A stretch of 64,000 bases of DNA from positions 78,866,919-78,930,918 of the forward strand of contig OZ024908.1 in assembly GCA_964017125.1 (NCBI GenBank), given 5' to 3'. Position 1 is the stretch's first letter, and every line of letters begins with the position of its first letter. This document shows, in pieces, positions 23,471-35,920 of this stretch. The DNA comes from Flabesymbios commensalis. Taxonomy: Eukaryota; Annelida; Polychaeta; Terebellida; Flabelligeridae. Under the pieces are notes generated by a model. That model saw only the letters and a program-made list of their open reading frames with translations, was not told the DNA's origin and did not search any database. The translations under genes and the position numbers were made by a program.

Positions 23471-23558
<88 letters not shown>
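23471..23558 (+). repeat. (GATT)n microsatellite, 22 units
   Basis: An uninterrupted GATT run of 88 bases. It continues directly from a GATTATGGCT partial unit of the 30-bp array, so it may have grown by slippage from the ATTGATTA part of that unit. The reverse-strand INQS-repeat open frame is simply this array translated. Confidence 0.95.
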
Positions 23559-23581
23559 AATGCTTGTAATGCTTCTAATTG

Positions 23582-23764
23582 CAGGGAATAATTTGTCTGG
23601 TGTTGCCGAACAGTTTGCTACACAATTGTTTGACATATCTTGGCACATGCTAAACAATAGCATGTTGGTGTAGCAGTTTTTGGCATTGACAATAATATTT
23701 TTGCACATATGAGGCTACTAAAATATTACACAATGTTTCTGCCCAGGCCAAATTATTTCCCGAG
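23582..23764. mobile_element. MITE with CAGGGAATAATTTG ends (copy 1)
   Basis: Ends are CAGGGAATAATTTG and CCAAATTATTTCCCGAG, an inverted pair with small differences. An internal imperfect palindrome involves GTTTGCTACACAATTG and TAGCAGTTT. A second copy with the same left end (CAGGGAATAATTTGTCTGG) lies at 54768-54933. Confidence 0.65.
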
Positions 23765-25251
23765 TTATAATTGTGCATAAATATAATAGTATTATAGATA
23801 TCAAGTTTCTTGCTGCTTGCAATGTTCAGTAAAACCTTTACTGACAGTATATATATTCAATTCAACTTTTTATATTTTAAATACCAATTAACTACAAGGA
23901 AATACCTTCTGCCATCACAAGCTCTGATACAGTAGCCACCATACTGTTGTTTTACACATTTGTGATTGCATGATGTAAGTTTTTTTCGGTAGCCGGTTCT
24001 ATTGTAGCGTGTACACCAAATGTTGTGCCAATTGTGGTGACGTTATAGCGTTGTTGTGTCTGCCACATGCCGGTTATGCCGCTTACATATTCCCTCCTCA
24101 TATTATGCGATAAAAGAGACAAATGAACTGGAAGTCTTCAATAAACTGAGATGCTGATACTATGTTCGAAACAGTCAATAAAGAAAGGGCTGACATATAA
24201 TAGCCTAGACTACACCCAAAAAAGCTACGAATACAGACAAAACAATGTAACAGCCGTTTTCCAACAATGTGGACCTTGACTTGACTTTGACTTGACCATT
24301 ATATCATTATGATTTGCATCTAGGCCCCTGTTCGGTGGATATCGTTCTAATAGAATTAAAAAAACTACAACTGTCCTACTAATGTCTACCTGGAAATCAG
24401 GGAAAAATTCCCTGTCTTTTCAGGATTTAGTCGAAAAGCTAAAGTTATAGTTTCACCACATTCATTCCTTGCTGCAACGCATCAATATAGGTGGAAATAG
24501 GGCAAAAAAACGTCAGGAACTCAGAGGAAAATACTGGAATTTTGTTCTCCTAAAATAGTGGGAACCCCGTACTTAGCCTTCCAGAATCAAAGCAAATACG
24601 CAAATCATATTTATATAAATGTGTGTGTGTATATGTATAATGTAATATATGTATTATATACGTATATGCGTATAGTAATATGCGTGACAAACAAATGCCT
24701 GTAGCCTCATGCTGTTGATTGTAATGATGCCTACAGTACAGTTTTTACGAGAGCTTCCCATTTTACGGGTATGTACCTTACAGAAGAGCTGATTGACACA
24801 CTTCTGTCATATACGGCCACTTGCCTGACAGAACTGGGTTGATATATTCCCTCAGTTAGCAGGTTAGTGGGGGGTGGGGTGCCGCGGGCCGACATGGTAT
24901 GCGGGAAAGTAGGCTGTGAAACAGCTCGCGTAGAGCTGGTCTATCTGAAGTCCAGTGTTATTTGCGCAGCTTGGAAAGATAGACATGTAGAGTTCAGCAA
25001 CTAATTCTGCTTGGTGAGATTTCAGGATCGAAATCATCTCAGTTAAGAAGCAGTAGATTATTTTTACCAGGTGAAACCTGGAGCAAACGTACGCTGGTAC
25101 GTGGTGGCTGTTTTCAACGCGCGCTAGACCACTCTTGATAATGCACAGAACACGCGGTCACTAAACTCAGCCCTCCTCAAAAACACGCGGTATCTTCAAG
25201 TACTCTTATTATTGCTCGGGCTACTAAGACAGCAGTATTATTAGTCTGGCA
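23765..25251. other. Non-coding spacer with a TG/TA microsatellite
   Basis: A short alternating TG/TA tract lies at about 24620-24690. The part from 24880 to 25200 is GC-richer and includes AACGCGCGCTAGACC, so it could be regulatory, but no motif is decisive. No gene was recognised. Confidence 0.4.
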
Positions 25252-25725
25252 ATGTTGTTGAGAACTTCTACTGTAATGTGTAGTCAGAATCAAAAGGATT
25301 ATTTTTGTTTCTTGAAAAATGGAGTAATCTCCAAATACTCACTTCAGCCATCGCTCAAACAATTATTACAGATACTCACGTCATTTGTGTCTACGAAATG
25401 GTCAAGACATAACCTGTTATTTACCGATGTTGAGAAGCTGTTAGTGTCCGTGATAGGTGTACTTGAGAATAGTTTACTTCTTAGGTGTGCTGGTGATGAT
25501 TCATATAGTGGTACTCATACAGCACAGTATAGTATTTTTCTGTTGTTTCTACGCTCGCTTCAAACGAGAGGCCTAAGTCACCTCATACAACATTACAAAA
25601 TCACAACTGGATTGTGCTGTCCTCATGGTGGAAGTATTCAATGTGTCTGTATTTGGAAGGCAAGTACAATTTATGTACTACCAAGTATAATGCTCTATCT
25701 TGATGCATTTCGAAAAATATTCTAA
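25252..25725 (+). CDS. Hypothetical 157-codon open frame
   Basis: This is the longest ATG-started open frame outside the F-box gene. The translation (starts MLLRTSTVMCSQNQKDYF) is leucine- and serine-rich, has no domain I recognise, no clear signal peptide and no splice-site support at its edges. It overlaps no identified repeat. It lies 3.1 kb upstream of the F-box coding exon on the same strand. In 64 kb of AT-rich DNA a chance frame of this length is plausible, so coding status is doubtful. Confidence 0.2.
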   Translation: MLLRTSTVMCSQNQKDYFCFLKNGVISKYSLQPSLKQLLQILTSFVSTKWSRHNLLFTDVEKLLVSVIGVLENSLLLRCAGDDSYSGTHTAQYSIFLLFLRSLQTRGLSHLIQHYKITTGLCCPHGGSIQCVCIWKASTIYVLPSIMLYLDAFRKIF

Positions 25726-26521
25726 GCCTGAAAGTCACGTAGTATAAAACTTATGCTGTTATTTGACTTGCTACTAAAAAATAACTGGGAATAATTCATA
25801 TACCAGGTGAGGTATACCGTTGTACGGTGAACACGCTACATCGACACATTGTGTAGTATCCTCAAATACGGCATTGTTTTCTGTTGATAAAATTATAACC
25901 AAATCTTATGTAGTTAAATGTTATTTAGAGTTGTATCCGTTGCGTAAAGTAGGCCTAAGCTTCCATTCTAAGTAGTTGAAAAGAATTTAAATAAGACTTT
26001 CCGTCTGGTCATCCAAAAATGCCTATCGTCTGTAGATATATAATGTCAAATATTACATACACGTGACTGCCACGCAACCATGCACCTGGCTATATATACC
26101 AGTTGAAAGAAGCACACAACTGGCTTTTATCAGACCAGTCATTATATTCCTTGCTGTCTGACTGATCCATCGCAATTGATGGGGTCATTATAATTAGCCC
26201 TGTGTCATAGCTGAAGATTTCCACAGAGTCTGGCGACTTGATCGTAGCTGCAGGACACGTGTGCGTCTAGTGATGTTTCAATGTGGTTGGACGATCATTT
26301 TTTCTGATGACAAATGCTGGGACGCCGTGGTGACCGGTGCCGCGGCAATGCCGACTATACCTCACACACTAAACGTACACCTGATGTTAGTATAATGCTG
26401 GCCCAGCGTCACAGATGGTGATCCTACATTGGGGCAACGTCTGAATTACTACTCAATGTCGCCGACGTCAGATTCATATTGCCAGAACGTTTCTACAGTG
26501 GAGGCCATATAAACACACGGC
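25726..26521. other. Non-coding spacer
   Basis: No gene-like signal is seen. From about 26390 it contains degraded GCTGGCCCAGCGTC palindromic repeat sequence leading into the better copy that follows. Confidence 0.45.
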
Positions 26522-26609
26522 CTTGAACCAATGTTGTTTTAATGTTGGTCCAGCTTCTTCGACGCTGGCCCAACATTAAAACAAGATTGGTTCAACGTCT
26601 CGTGTTTGC
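26522..26609. repeat. Palindromic GTGTTTGC-family repeat
   Basis: CTTGAACCAATGTTGTTTTA, then ATGTTGGTCCAGC, pairs with GCTGGCCCAACATTAAAAC and GATTGGTTCAACG. The pairing runs over about 35 bases per arm around CTTCTTCGAC, and the right side continues CTCGTGTTTGC. This is a clean copy of the family. Confidence 0.75.
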
Positions 26610-27310
26610 AACAGGGTGGGTGGGGGTTATGTGTTGTACGTTGGCAGAGTTTTAAGGGCCTGGTCAGGTAGCACGGAGACTGGTAGTGCACCCCGCCGCC
26701 TAGTACCACCACATCATTGACAACCATCATCGTCAGCCGCGTATTCTATTAAAATTGGCCATTGTCAGAGGGTGGCCTTAGTATAGCAGCGACCACCCCA
26801 GCCATCGTCACCTTGTTCTGTGATGCTATTAACATGCACGAATCTGACATCATGTTGTGGGGAGTGCACGGTTGGCAAGATAGGATTCTGAGGTTACCAG
26901 CTAAATTAGGGAATTGGAGGCCGGCAAAATTCACTATGGGAAGACCGATTGAAGTGAGTTATTGAAACTGAAGAAATGATTAGGCTAGATGAATTTTGAT
27001 TTAATTTCCATCCATTTTCTGTGCAGATTTTTTTTAGCATAGCCATAGAATTAAACGGGTTAAGTTTACAAATTTACACCACACCTGCATTGTGGAGCCT
27101 TTTATTGAGGCTTTCTAGGTCCCTTGTTTTTATTTTATATATTTCTCTGTGAAGTCAGAATTGCACAGGAAAAACCCCCAGGTGTTGTTAACTCTGCTTG
27201 ACATCATACATGTAGGCGGTAGGCCTACTATAATCAACACAAAGTACACCTGTAGGCCCTACAATGATAACATCACCCCAGAAAACATAAGCATAGATTT
27301 TGTTGGTCTA

Positions 27311-27382
27311 ATGTTGGCCCAACATCTGCGACGCTGTCCCAGCATTGAACCAGCAATAGGTTGACGCACAGTGTTTGCTGGG
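27311..27382. repeat. Palindromic GTGTTTGCTGGG-family repeat
   Basis: TGTTGGCCCAACATCTGCG, then ACGCTGTCCCAGCATTGAAC, followed by TTGACGCACAGTGTTTGCTGGG. It is the right half of the family with part of the left arm. Confidence 0.65.
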
Positions 27383-27647
27383 CAAGGTATATTGTATTGC
27401 CTATTTATCATGTGGCAGTGGCACTGTTTGCTGCTCCTCTACACAGTTTTATTGATCTAATCTTGTATGTGACTACCGCTAGTATACACTACACCCATGA
27501 TGAGACATGATGTCAGCAAGGCTCACCTTACATATCTCTGTATTGCTTCTACCTGCTGTGGTTATAGAGAACAAAGGTTCACAAATGTTACAAACTATTG
27601 GTGAAAACTATTGACAAGTAAGGCTTATATTGGATTGTATCACAGAA

Positions 27648-27802
27648 ATACAGTTTGATTGAGCATTGTAACCATACTTATTACTAGCTGATAACATAAT
27701 ACAGTTTGATTGAGCATTGTAACCATACTTATTACTGGCTGATGACATAATACAGTTTGATTGAGCATTGTAACTATACTTATTACTGGCTGATGACATA
27801 AT
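27648..27802 (+). repeat. Three tandem copies of a 51-bp unit
   Basis: Unit starts are at 27648, 27699 and 27750. Each reads ATACAGTTTGATTGAGCATT, then GTAACCATACTTATTACT, then GCTGAT(A/G)ACATA, with only a few substitutions. The reverse-strand 77-codon frame through it is a result of the repeat. Confidence 0.9.
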
Positions 27803-28315
27803 CTGTTTCTTCTCTATTGACCTGATCATCAGTTTGTTCAAGACAAGACAAAAGGAAATTATTTTTAATACATTTTTTTAAGTAATTTTTAATAAATAGT
27901 TATTCAATATGCAGACTATTGATACCACTGTGAATGAAGTTTATTTTAATAAAAAAAAATAGGTCTATGTAAATTTTATAATCTGATAATCAGATCAAGT
28001 TTAGTGAGGAAAGCTACATCTTTACTTGATGTGAGGATTGTGTCCTCTGTCTTTAAAATTGCCATTAACACAATTGAGGTATAAGAAATTGTTTAGAAAT
28101 GTAAAATTTGTTTAACCACAGGTTGTCTATTTCATCTATAATTTGTGAACATTAACAAATAACTGAATTTAAGAAAACTACTCAATGGATTTGGTGCACA
28201 TATCTTAGCAGAGTACAAAAATGTTATCAAAATAAAATTGAAAAATAAATCTGCTAATTTTAGAGGACTGCATTATTATGAAGAAAGGTTCACATAATAA
28301 TACCTAAACAAAATA

Positions 28316-28448
28316 TTAAAGTAGGTGGGTCATCATGATTAGCCGAGTACACATTGTGGGCCTACCCAGTCTGGCAGATACGCAGCACAGGGGTCTACCG
28401 CAATGTACATATTATGGTTTAGTGAACAAAATGACCCAGCTACTTTAA
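28316..28448. mobile_element. Short MITE with TTAAAGTAGGTGGGTCAT ends
   Basis: Its ends, TTAAAGTAGGTGGGTCAT and ATGACCCAGCTACTTTAA, form an 18-bp inverted pair with one mismatch, edged by TTAA. The interior (GGGCCTACCCAG...GGGGTCTACCGC) is also partly palindromic. It sits 418 bp upstream of the F-box initiator ATG. Confidence 0.65.
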
Positions 28449-28865
28449 GTTATCACACTAGGAAAAGTATCAACCTGCAGAACCAACTTTTCTTACGACA
28501 TTATATTTGACGGGATTCCCATCTGTTACAGAATCTGTGTCTTTATAAATGTGTGTGTGTTTATACCAAGCACCAGTTTAGGATAAGATGAAGAAAATCA
28601 GTGTGGCGCTGGAAAAGAACAACATGCTAAAAAAGAGCTAGTTGGAACTATTTGAATGTTGATACATGTATGATATTGAGCTGTATCACTTGATTGTCAA
28701 GTAGTAGGAAACAGACTGATTCAATCAAAACAGAATGAAAAATTTAATTTTTTATTATTCCCCAGCATATTACAATATATATTGAAAACAAGCCCATATT
28801 TAGCCATTGTCCTTGATTTTTAGCATGTTTTAAATGAGGTTTAATTTTTTTTGTTTCAGTTGGGG

Positions 28866-30824
28866 ATGAAGGAAGGTGCAGTTTCTGGTGGCATTTTGCC
28901 AGGTGCTGCGGCCACGGGTTCAGACAGCATTTCAGCTCTGCCTCCTGCTTCCCCGGTCTCTGCAAGAGTGGCAGCCCATTCCTCCTCAACCCACACAGCA
29001 CCCCATGAGCACAGCAGCAGTTCACCACTACATGGCTGCTTCCTGTGCTTACTGAGTTTCCTTCTGTCAGTGGTCATGTCGGCAAAGAAAGCCACCTCTA
29101 CAGCCAGCAACAAAACTGGAAGTGCCAACACTCCCTCTGCGATACAGGCCAACACACCCCGAGTCCCACAGGTGAAGAAAATTACTGATTTTTTATTTTA
29201 GATCCCTTTGTCACAAATCCAGTCATTTATTCTTGTCCATACTTAATTTTTCATAAATGCTATGTGGTTAAACTGATAGTTCTAAGATGACAATTTTTGG
29301 TGTTTATCTTGACTTTATTATTCTTCCGTTTAATAAGATTGCTATTTAAGTTTGCTATTTCTATCCTCAACCTTTTGAAGATTAATGATAATATCAACAT
29401 TTGTTTTACTTATACACTATTGCAAGTTATGTAGTTCCCTTAAATTTTAAATTTACTATTTACCATTTATTTGAGTGGGAAAAAAACCTTTTTCATTATT
29501 GGTAATGTAATCAATTGCCATGATTTTGTATGTGTTGTAGATAAAAAGAGCAAGATCTGTGTCCATGTCAGTTGATTTGGAATGTCCACGAAGAAATTTC
29601 AAAAACAAAGCTAAGCCTGTTTCCTGCCAGGGCAATAATGGATCAGTGCCATCAGAATCATCAAAGAGTCTAGTGAACCGCCTGCGTCCGCGTCTTAAGC
29701 ATGTCTCTTTATGTGAAGGAGCAGAACGTTTCCTTTCCCAGTGTGTAGCAGAAGATAATGTTGATGGTTATGTGGACCCAAACGACTTTCCCTTTCAGTT
29801 GTTACCCAAAGATTGCCAGTTGAAGGTTTTCTCTTACCTAAGCCATAGGGAGCGAGGTGTTTGTGCCCAGGTTTGCACAGACTGGGAATCTCTGATGCGA
29901 TCTTCTAGTCTCTGGACTGTGGTAGATCTCACTATATTCCCACATTGTCACACAGCCACTCATGACTGTACCCACGAATGTTATACCAGCTACCGTGACC
30001 GCACAAAAAAATACCTAGAATACCTACAAACAGTTAGACCAGCACTAAAAAGATTTAGCTTTTCCTATGATATTGGAGATTGTGAAGATCGATGGTTAGA
30101 TGCTATCGAGTCTTTGCTCAAGTGTTGCCGATTGCAAGAACTTAGTCATGTCCGACTCAACTGGAGGGAAACTCCTAAGAAACCTATTTGGACTGAAAGC
30201 CACACATGGTCCACTGCTGATGGCAAGCAATTCCATTTTCGAAACAAGTATCGACAGCGAACATTTGTCAATTTCTTTGAGAAGTTTACGGCAGCAGCAC
30301 CGAATATCACCCAACTTACATTGCCCTTTGACTGGAGTTGTCGATCTTTAGAAGCTCTTGGTCGCCTTGGGTCTTTGCACAGCCTTGTACTAGAAAAATA
30401 TTTTTCATATCAGGGACTTCAGCAAGAATATTTGGATCAACTGCTCACTCGGTGTACCAGCTTACGTCGACTTGTGCTTGAGGTTTGGACAGCCAACGCA
30501 CAAGGTGTGGAGCTCTATGACATGACCTCCCAAAATCTCACCTATCTAGATGTGTCTCAATGCCGTGGTTTCTACCTGGATAGTGTTAATCTGCCCAATG
30601 TCACAGTCTTTAAAATGAATAGATATCCATGGAATGGACATCTTGTCTGTCCAGACCGTGTTAACATTCGCTGTGTTTATGATGTGTTATGCACAGGAAC
30701 ACCGTCACTTAAACAATTAAATGAACACACACTCCATAGTGATTGGAAATATTGTGTGTATCCAGAATTGGAGACAGTACTTAGAGCAGTCTGCTCCTGT
30801 CAGAAACATAAATCAAGCTGGTAA
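28866..30824 (+). CDS. F-box protein with LRR-like C-terminal region (two coding exons)
   Basis: Likely substrate receptor of an SCF-type ubiquitin ligase: the F-box would bind SKP1 and the leucine-rich part would bind a target (family knowledge). Exons 28866-29171 and 29541-30824 join in phase 0 across a GT-AG intron (CACAG|GTGAAG, TTGTAG|ATAAAA), giving 529 residues. Residues 1-102 are Ser/Thr/Ala-rich, with HEHSSSS and a hydrophobic patch; a basic IKRARS follows the junction. The F-box spans about 187-232 (FQLLPKDCQLKVFSYLSHRE, then CAQVCTDWESL and SSLWTVVDL). The rest has irregular leucine-rich segments (LTQLTLPFDW, LHSLVLEKYF, LRRLVLEVW, LTYLDVSQC) and ends HKSSW. An acceptor just before 28860 implies an upstream, probably untranslated, exon. 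ATG 29076 is an alternative start (459 residues). No specific FBXO/FBXL orthologue is assigned. Confidence 0.9.
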
Positions 30825-32006
30825 TTATAGAAACTAGGATTTAAGTGGACCGTATAAAATTTGTTATAAGATTACTAATTGTTCCTCCACCAAAGGGATG
30901 TCTACTGTTCCGAATGTTTATTTATCTGAGTTTATTATTGGACCTAAATTGTGTCTTCATATAACACGCAGTGTAATGCAATTGTCATGTCAGATCTCAC
31001 CCAAATTAACTGTAAATAGCTTACTAGTGATCCCAGTACCCTAAGTACTAAGTAAATAGTGTAAGAATTGAACCAATAGTTTCCAAGTTAAATTTATGAG
31101 CTGGTGCTTTTAAAATAACATGTTGTAATTAAAGCACTGCATTACCGCATACATATATAACATATTAAGTAAGAAACTTTTATCAAGCATTGATAAATTA
31201 TCTCCCTGTACTGCACATGGCATGTTGTACTCCTTTCCTAGCAGAGTAATTACTAATTTAATACAAATAGTGGTTAGCATATATAATTTATTTAGTATAC
31301 TCATTGAAAATAACAGGGTAATACACTGGCTAGTTGGTTTGTTAAAATGCTACTTGGTCAGTTAGTTGAATATTTATCCAACATATCCCAAACTCTTCTT
31401 CCAAGTACAAAGAACTCTCTTTCCAAGTCCTTAACCAGAAACAACTGAACTGATAGTTTATACTTTTTATCAAAATAATAATTTAATCTTTCTATTAAAA
31501 TTGTCACATACTTAAGTGCTTTAAGAGTTGAGAGTTTCAAAATGTGCCATGTCCAGTTAGGACATGGGCTACTAACACGTGTTTTGGTAATAGCCCATGG
31601 CCTAGCTGCTGGAAATGGATGATCATGCAAGATCTTCCACATGATAGTTTTTATAGAAACCATGTACCACTTGTATAACTTCATAGAAAGTGAAAAACTA
31701 TTTCTTAATCTAAAGTAGACAGAAACACAACTGGCTTCATTATAAGCAGGGCCTTCAATAAATAACTCATTCCATACTAAAACCATACCAGCAGTAATAA
31801 AATCATTAAAATTTACCCATAGCTAAGCAAACAAATTCATGTCATTTTGTTCAACTTAACATTTTTGAAAAGAATTCTTCAATTGAGTAGTTTGTATAGG
31901 AAAAACTGAAATATCTATAATGCAGACTAATCAATGCCTTAGAAATTCATTTTTTCTAGCAATCAAATGGTCTTGCGAACTTGCTATGACAAGCTCATTC
32001 ACTTTC

Positions 32007-32183
32007 TTAACCCTTCCAGCGACCGACTTTACACATCTGAATTCGCTCCCTACACTGAAAGAATTACAAATTTATAACATTGGCCATAGACCATAACATA
32101 ACTACGAAGTTTATGATGATTTCCAATTGAATATAAACCCTTTGGTGTCTCGGTTTATATAAAAAATGTGCTTTAACGGTAAA
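32007..32183. mobile_element. TTAA-type MITE (family E), worn copy
   Basis: It starts TTAACCCTTCCAGCGACCGA and contains CTCCCTACACTGAAAGAA, TTTATGATGATTTCCAATTG and AACCCTTTGGTGTCT, matching in order the family E copy at 48779-49019. The right edge is approximate. Confidence 0.65.
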
Positions 32184-33279
32184 TAAGACCTAAAGGAAGA
32201 GTAATGCATTAGGTATATTTTTCAGGTGAAAATAGTGTTTTTTGATTTTCAGTAGCTTTAACATCTCAGGATGCTTTACAATGGCATGCACTATAAACCC
32301 ATTCATAACTGTTGTGTGCTGTAGATAAATATGCCATAGTTCATTCCATTTATTGTGCTTATACTTTGTGCCATTACATGGACAGTTTAGTTCAGTTATT
32401 TTAACAGTTCTAGATCTTATTTGTGATTGTGTAACAGCTGACATGTTTTTTTTATTTTTTCTTTATTGCCTCTTTTCATGTTTACCCGGGGAGGTAAATT
32501 TTTGTCGCAAGCTTTTGATATGAAGTAAAAGTGTGGATTTGTGACATCCTTGAAATTGAAGTTTAGCAAAATTCTACCACTTGCAAGCTGTAGTCCGAAG
32601 GTGACCCACCAGATGCTAAAACTATCAGTTTATATGTAGAATATAGTTTGTGTATTATTATAAATAGATAAAATTCTAAACGCATTGACTAAATGGAGCT
32701 GGTTTCGACATCATTAAAAAAATAACATTTCATGGAGGAAGTGCTAATCCGTCTACTCTTAAAATGTTAACTTTTAAATTGTTAAATTATGTATTCAAAT
32801 CCATAGTAGATACATATCCACAGTACAAAATTAGACTTGTAGACAAAGTATAAAGTTTCTTTTCATCGGCACCTTTTTGAGAGAGAAAGAATTGATGTAT
32901 ACTTAACTATAGTTTCCACACCTTTCCCAGGAATTCAACATTGTAAATGAGAATGATTATTTCTATATTCTGTGATTAATACTATTTCAAACAAAACATT
33001 TGGTTTTGTTGGCATTGATATTTTATCTTTTTTTTTCATGTGAGCTAATAACAATCACACCATAGAAAAGTTATTGAAATGGTTGAGTGTTTGCAAATTG
33101 ACAACATTTCCTTTCTGTACTAGTTGCAATAAACCTGTTATTTATTGAGTGCTTGTTATATAATAATTCACCTTAAAAAAAACCCATACTTTACTTCCTA
33201 TTTTTTTGCAATGTAGTAGAATGCTTGAGAGATGTTTGACCCTAGTCAAGTGATTGTGGCCAGATAGAGTACAGAGAGG

Positions 33280-33515
33280 GTAACCCTTACACCGCTAAGC
33301 AACACTACAGTCGTTAGTAGTACAGTTTAAATTACAATTAAATTCACAGTTATTGGGAACAGAATGTGCTTAAACATCAATATTTTCAAATGTTTGGTCT
33401 CAAATTAAACCGATGTGAGTAATTTTCACCCACTTGGAAGTTGTGAGTCACGGTATCGAAACAACTTCAAGTGAGTGAAAATTTAAATTGTTTATTTTAG
33501 CGCTTTGAGGGTTAA
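33280..33515. mobile_element. TTAA-type MITE (family C)
   Basis: Tips are GTAACCCTTACACCGCTAAG and TAGCGCTTTGAGGGTTAA. It includes TATTGGGAACAGAATGTGCTTAAACATCAA, given here in two parts: TATTGGGAACAGAATGTG and CTTAAACATCAA. It also has the CACTTGGAAGTTGTG / ACAACTTCAAGTG hairpin. Its intact CTTAAACATCAA is the empty site for the nested insertion at 49383. Confidence 0.75.
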
Positions 33516-34589
33516 ATATTATTATTATGTGATATATGTGTCGGCAAAAACAAAATAAAACCTTCTACTAAATTCTACTACTTATTTGGTACATTGTGTA
33601 TGCTTAGCCCTTCAGCTACCTGTGACACCATAGAGCACTTTTTTGTTTAAAGTTATTTCATAGAGAATGATGAAATCCATCCAATCGAAGAACCAAAAAG
33701 TTTTCTAAAAGACTTGGATATTTTATAAAATTTGGATAATTTCCATTCATTTTGAGGTTAAATTTGCATTGCATTAAATAAATTCTATGGTAGTTAAAGG
33801 GATAATATACAGGGATGTATTATATGTCACATGTACCCTGATTATTGTAGTATTCCAAGTATAACTGTAAATGTAACATTTATTATTATACCCAGTTAAA
33901 TTTTATCAAGAAGTGAATAGACAAGGTTTGTGCAGCTGTTTTAAAAAAACTGCTAGCCAATTAAATGCCTTGACTAATAGATGACCTGTCACAAAATGCC
34001 ATATCGTGATACTTCATCAGATCTATTGCATTTATTGTAAGTTTGTGTGGAATTCTGTTGGGGGAGTCAAGTACCATGTAGCATCTTGAACAAATTAAAT
34101 TTGCGGAAGCTAAACTCAGGGGAATTAAGTAACACATGTTGTTGTTAAATAGATATATGTGGGCATTAACTATATAAAACTTGTACTGTTACAATAAAAT
34201 AATAAACTTGTGCATGCCTTAACTGTGGGGCAATTTTAACTCTCGCACTATCATATGATAAACAGTGGACAAATGTAATGTTCATAAAGGTTTATAATTA
34301 TTAAAACTACTATAATTTTTTCTGCATCGTTGCATTACATTTTAAATAAAACTACTACCCTTTTTTAATATTTTTTTTCCATACAATCTGGTTGAACATT
34401 TATATAATTTAGGTAAATAATTTGTGTACTGTGTGGTAACTGAATCTAATTCAGCTTAAGAAGCAAGTGAAGAATAACAGCTTTAATGACTGAAATATGA
34501 ACAAAATGATTTCCACTCGCAGGGCTAATAACTTGAATATTATATATGCATGTTTACATAGGTATAGTGCAAGAAATACCAGACTTGTC

Positions 34590-34705
34590 TTCTATATATA
34601 TATATGTATGTATATATCTGTATACATATATCTGTATGTATGTATGTTCATATATATGTGTGTAAATTATATATGTATATATATACATATATATATATAG
34701 CTGTG
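34590..34705. repeat. AT-rich TA/TG microsatellite
   Basis: Alternating TATATATG and TGTATG runs with interruptions. The Tyr/Ile-rich open frame at 34497-34700 is this array translated. Confidence 0.85.
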
Positions 34706-35920
34706 TGATATTAATATCAACAATTTTACAATCAGGTCATACTATATTATAATAGTTTTCTATGTTAGTATATATTGTAGTATAGCACTGTTAACTGTGT
34801 ACAAACTTCTGCAAGCCTTTTGTTATATTGCAAGGCTTAGCATTGCAATGTTTAACTAAATGATATGGAATTGTATGTATATTACGTACAACGTTTTAGA
34901 GCTGCCTGTGAACTGCAGGCAACTTTATGATCTCTCAAGAGTTGTAAGTTAGTGATATAAAGTTACATTTTATGTGCTGTTTTTTTTAGTCCTGTAAAAA
35001 ATGGCCTAATATGATGAAAATTTCAACAATTCTATGATGAATGTGAAGAGACATGTTTGAATGCATTAGTGACAATGAATCTGATGATATTGTGATGTAG
35101 AAAATGTTGAGCGAAGGGTTTTATTTCACCGAATACAGAATTACTCTGTTGTTGACAGGCTTGCTCAAAAGCAAATTTATTTAGATAAGAAACTGACTGG
35201 TGGATTCCACCAGTAATTATAATGATATAAGCAGTGTGTTGTGAGAAGAGCAATAAGGATAAGCCACCTGTAGTGTATGCAGGATGTGTACTTGCTCACT
35301 ATTTTCATCAGGACTATTTATCCATCCATCCCAGGCCTTTCTGTCCAGTGTACATTACATGTGTTTGTAATATAAGCCATCAGCGTATAAAGACTTGTCA
35401 TTCATCTGTGAATTTATTGTGTGCGATATTAATATTCTGTATAAATCAATATTAGAGACATTTTTTAGCAAGTGAAAATACTGATCAATGCCATAACATA
35501 ATCATCATTTAGGAATTACTTAATCTGAGCTTTTTTTATAAAAACCCCATCTAATATTCAGGGAAAATTTTGTTTGAAAATTATTGATTAGAGATTTTTT
35601 CTTCATCCTTATCTTTCATGTATAAATATTAGACTAATCAATTTCAAATTTGATTAGCAAATGGCCAAAATTGCAAATCTTTCAGCTACGCGATACTGAA
35701 CAAAATTTTCCCTGATATCAGTTACAAACTAATTGTGATAGTATTGAGGCATTGGTATAAGAGTGTGAGCGGTTGATTATTGAGCTCCTGCTTGTGGCAT
35801 ACTGCTCGTAATAATAATTTTTCTAAATGGAATTTCTTAACCAGTACAGGCATCATGTCTGTAAAAAATGTTTTGAATCTTTGTTGTAATTTGTTGTGTA
35901 CATCGATGCCTGTTTTGATG

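Larger units (their letters stand above)
30825..34200 (+). other. Probable 3' UTR / downstream region of the F-box gene
   Basis: This AT-rich stretch has no gene-like frame. Candidate AATAAA signals are at 33128-33133, followed by TGAGTGCTTGTT, and at 34193-34198, with a further AATAAA a few bases on. Two TTAA MITEs lie within it (32007-32183 and 33280-33515), so a transcript ending at either site would carry one or two MITE hairpins in its 3' UTR. Transcript end is unproven. Confidence 0.45.

Noticed and set aside
23031-23558. CRISPR-like array
   Set aside because: Units are directly adjacent with no unique spacers, and the context is an animal genome; it is a minisatellite plus microsatellite.
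23463-23708. INQS-repeat protein on the reverse strand
   Set aside because: It is the (GATT)n tract translated; no independent coding evidence.
31358-31786. 142-codon reverse-strand frame in the F-box 3' region
   Set aside because: No domain similarity and it lies antisense in an AT-rich, probably untranslated region.
34497-34700. Tyr/Ile-rich small protein
   Set aside because: It is a TA/TG microsatellite translated.
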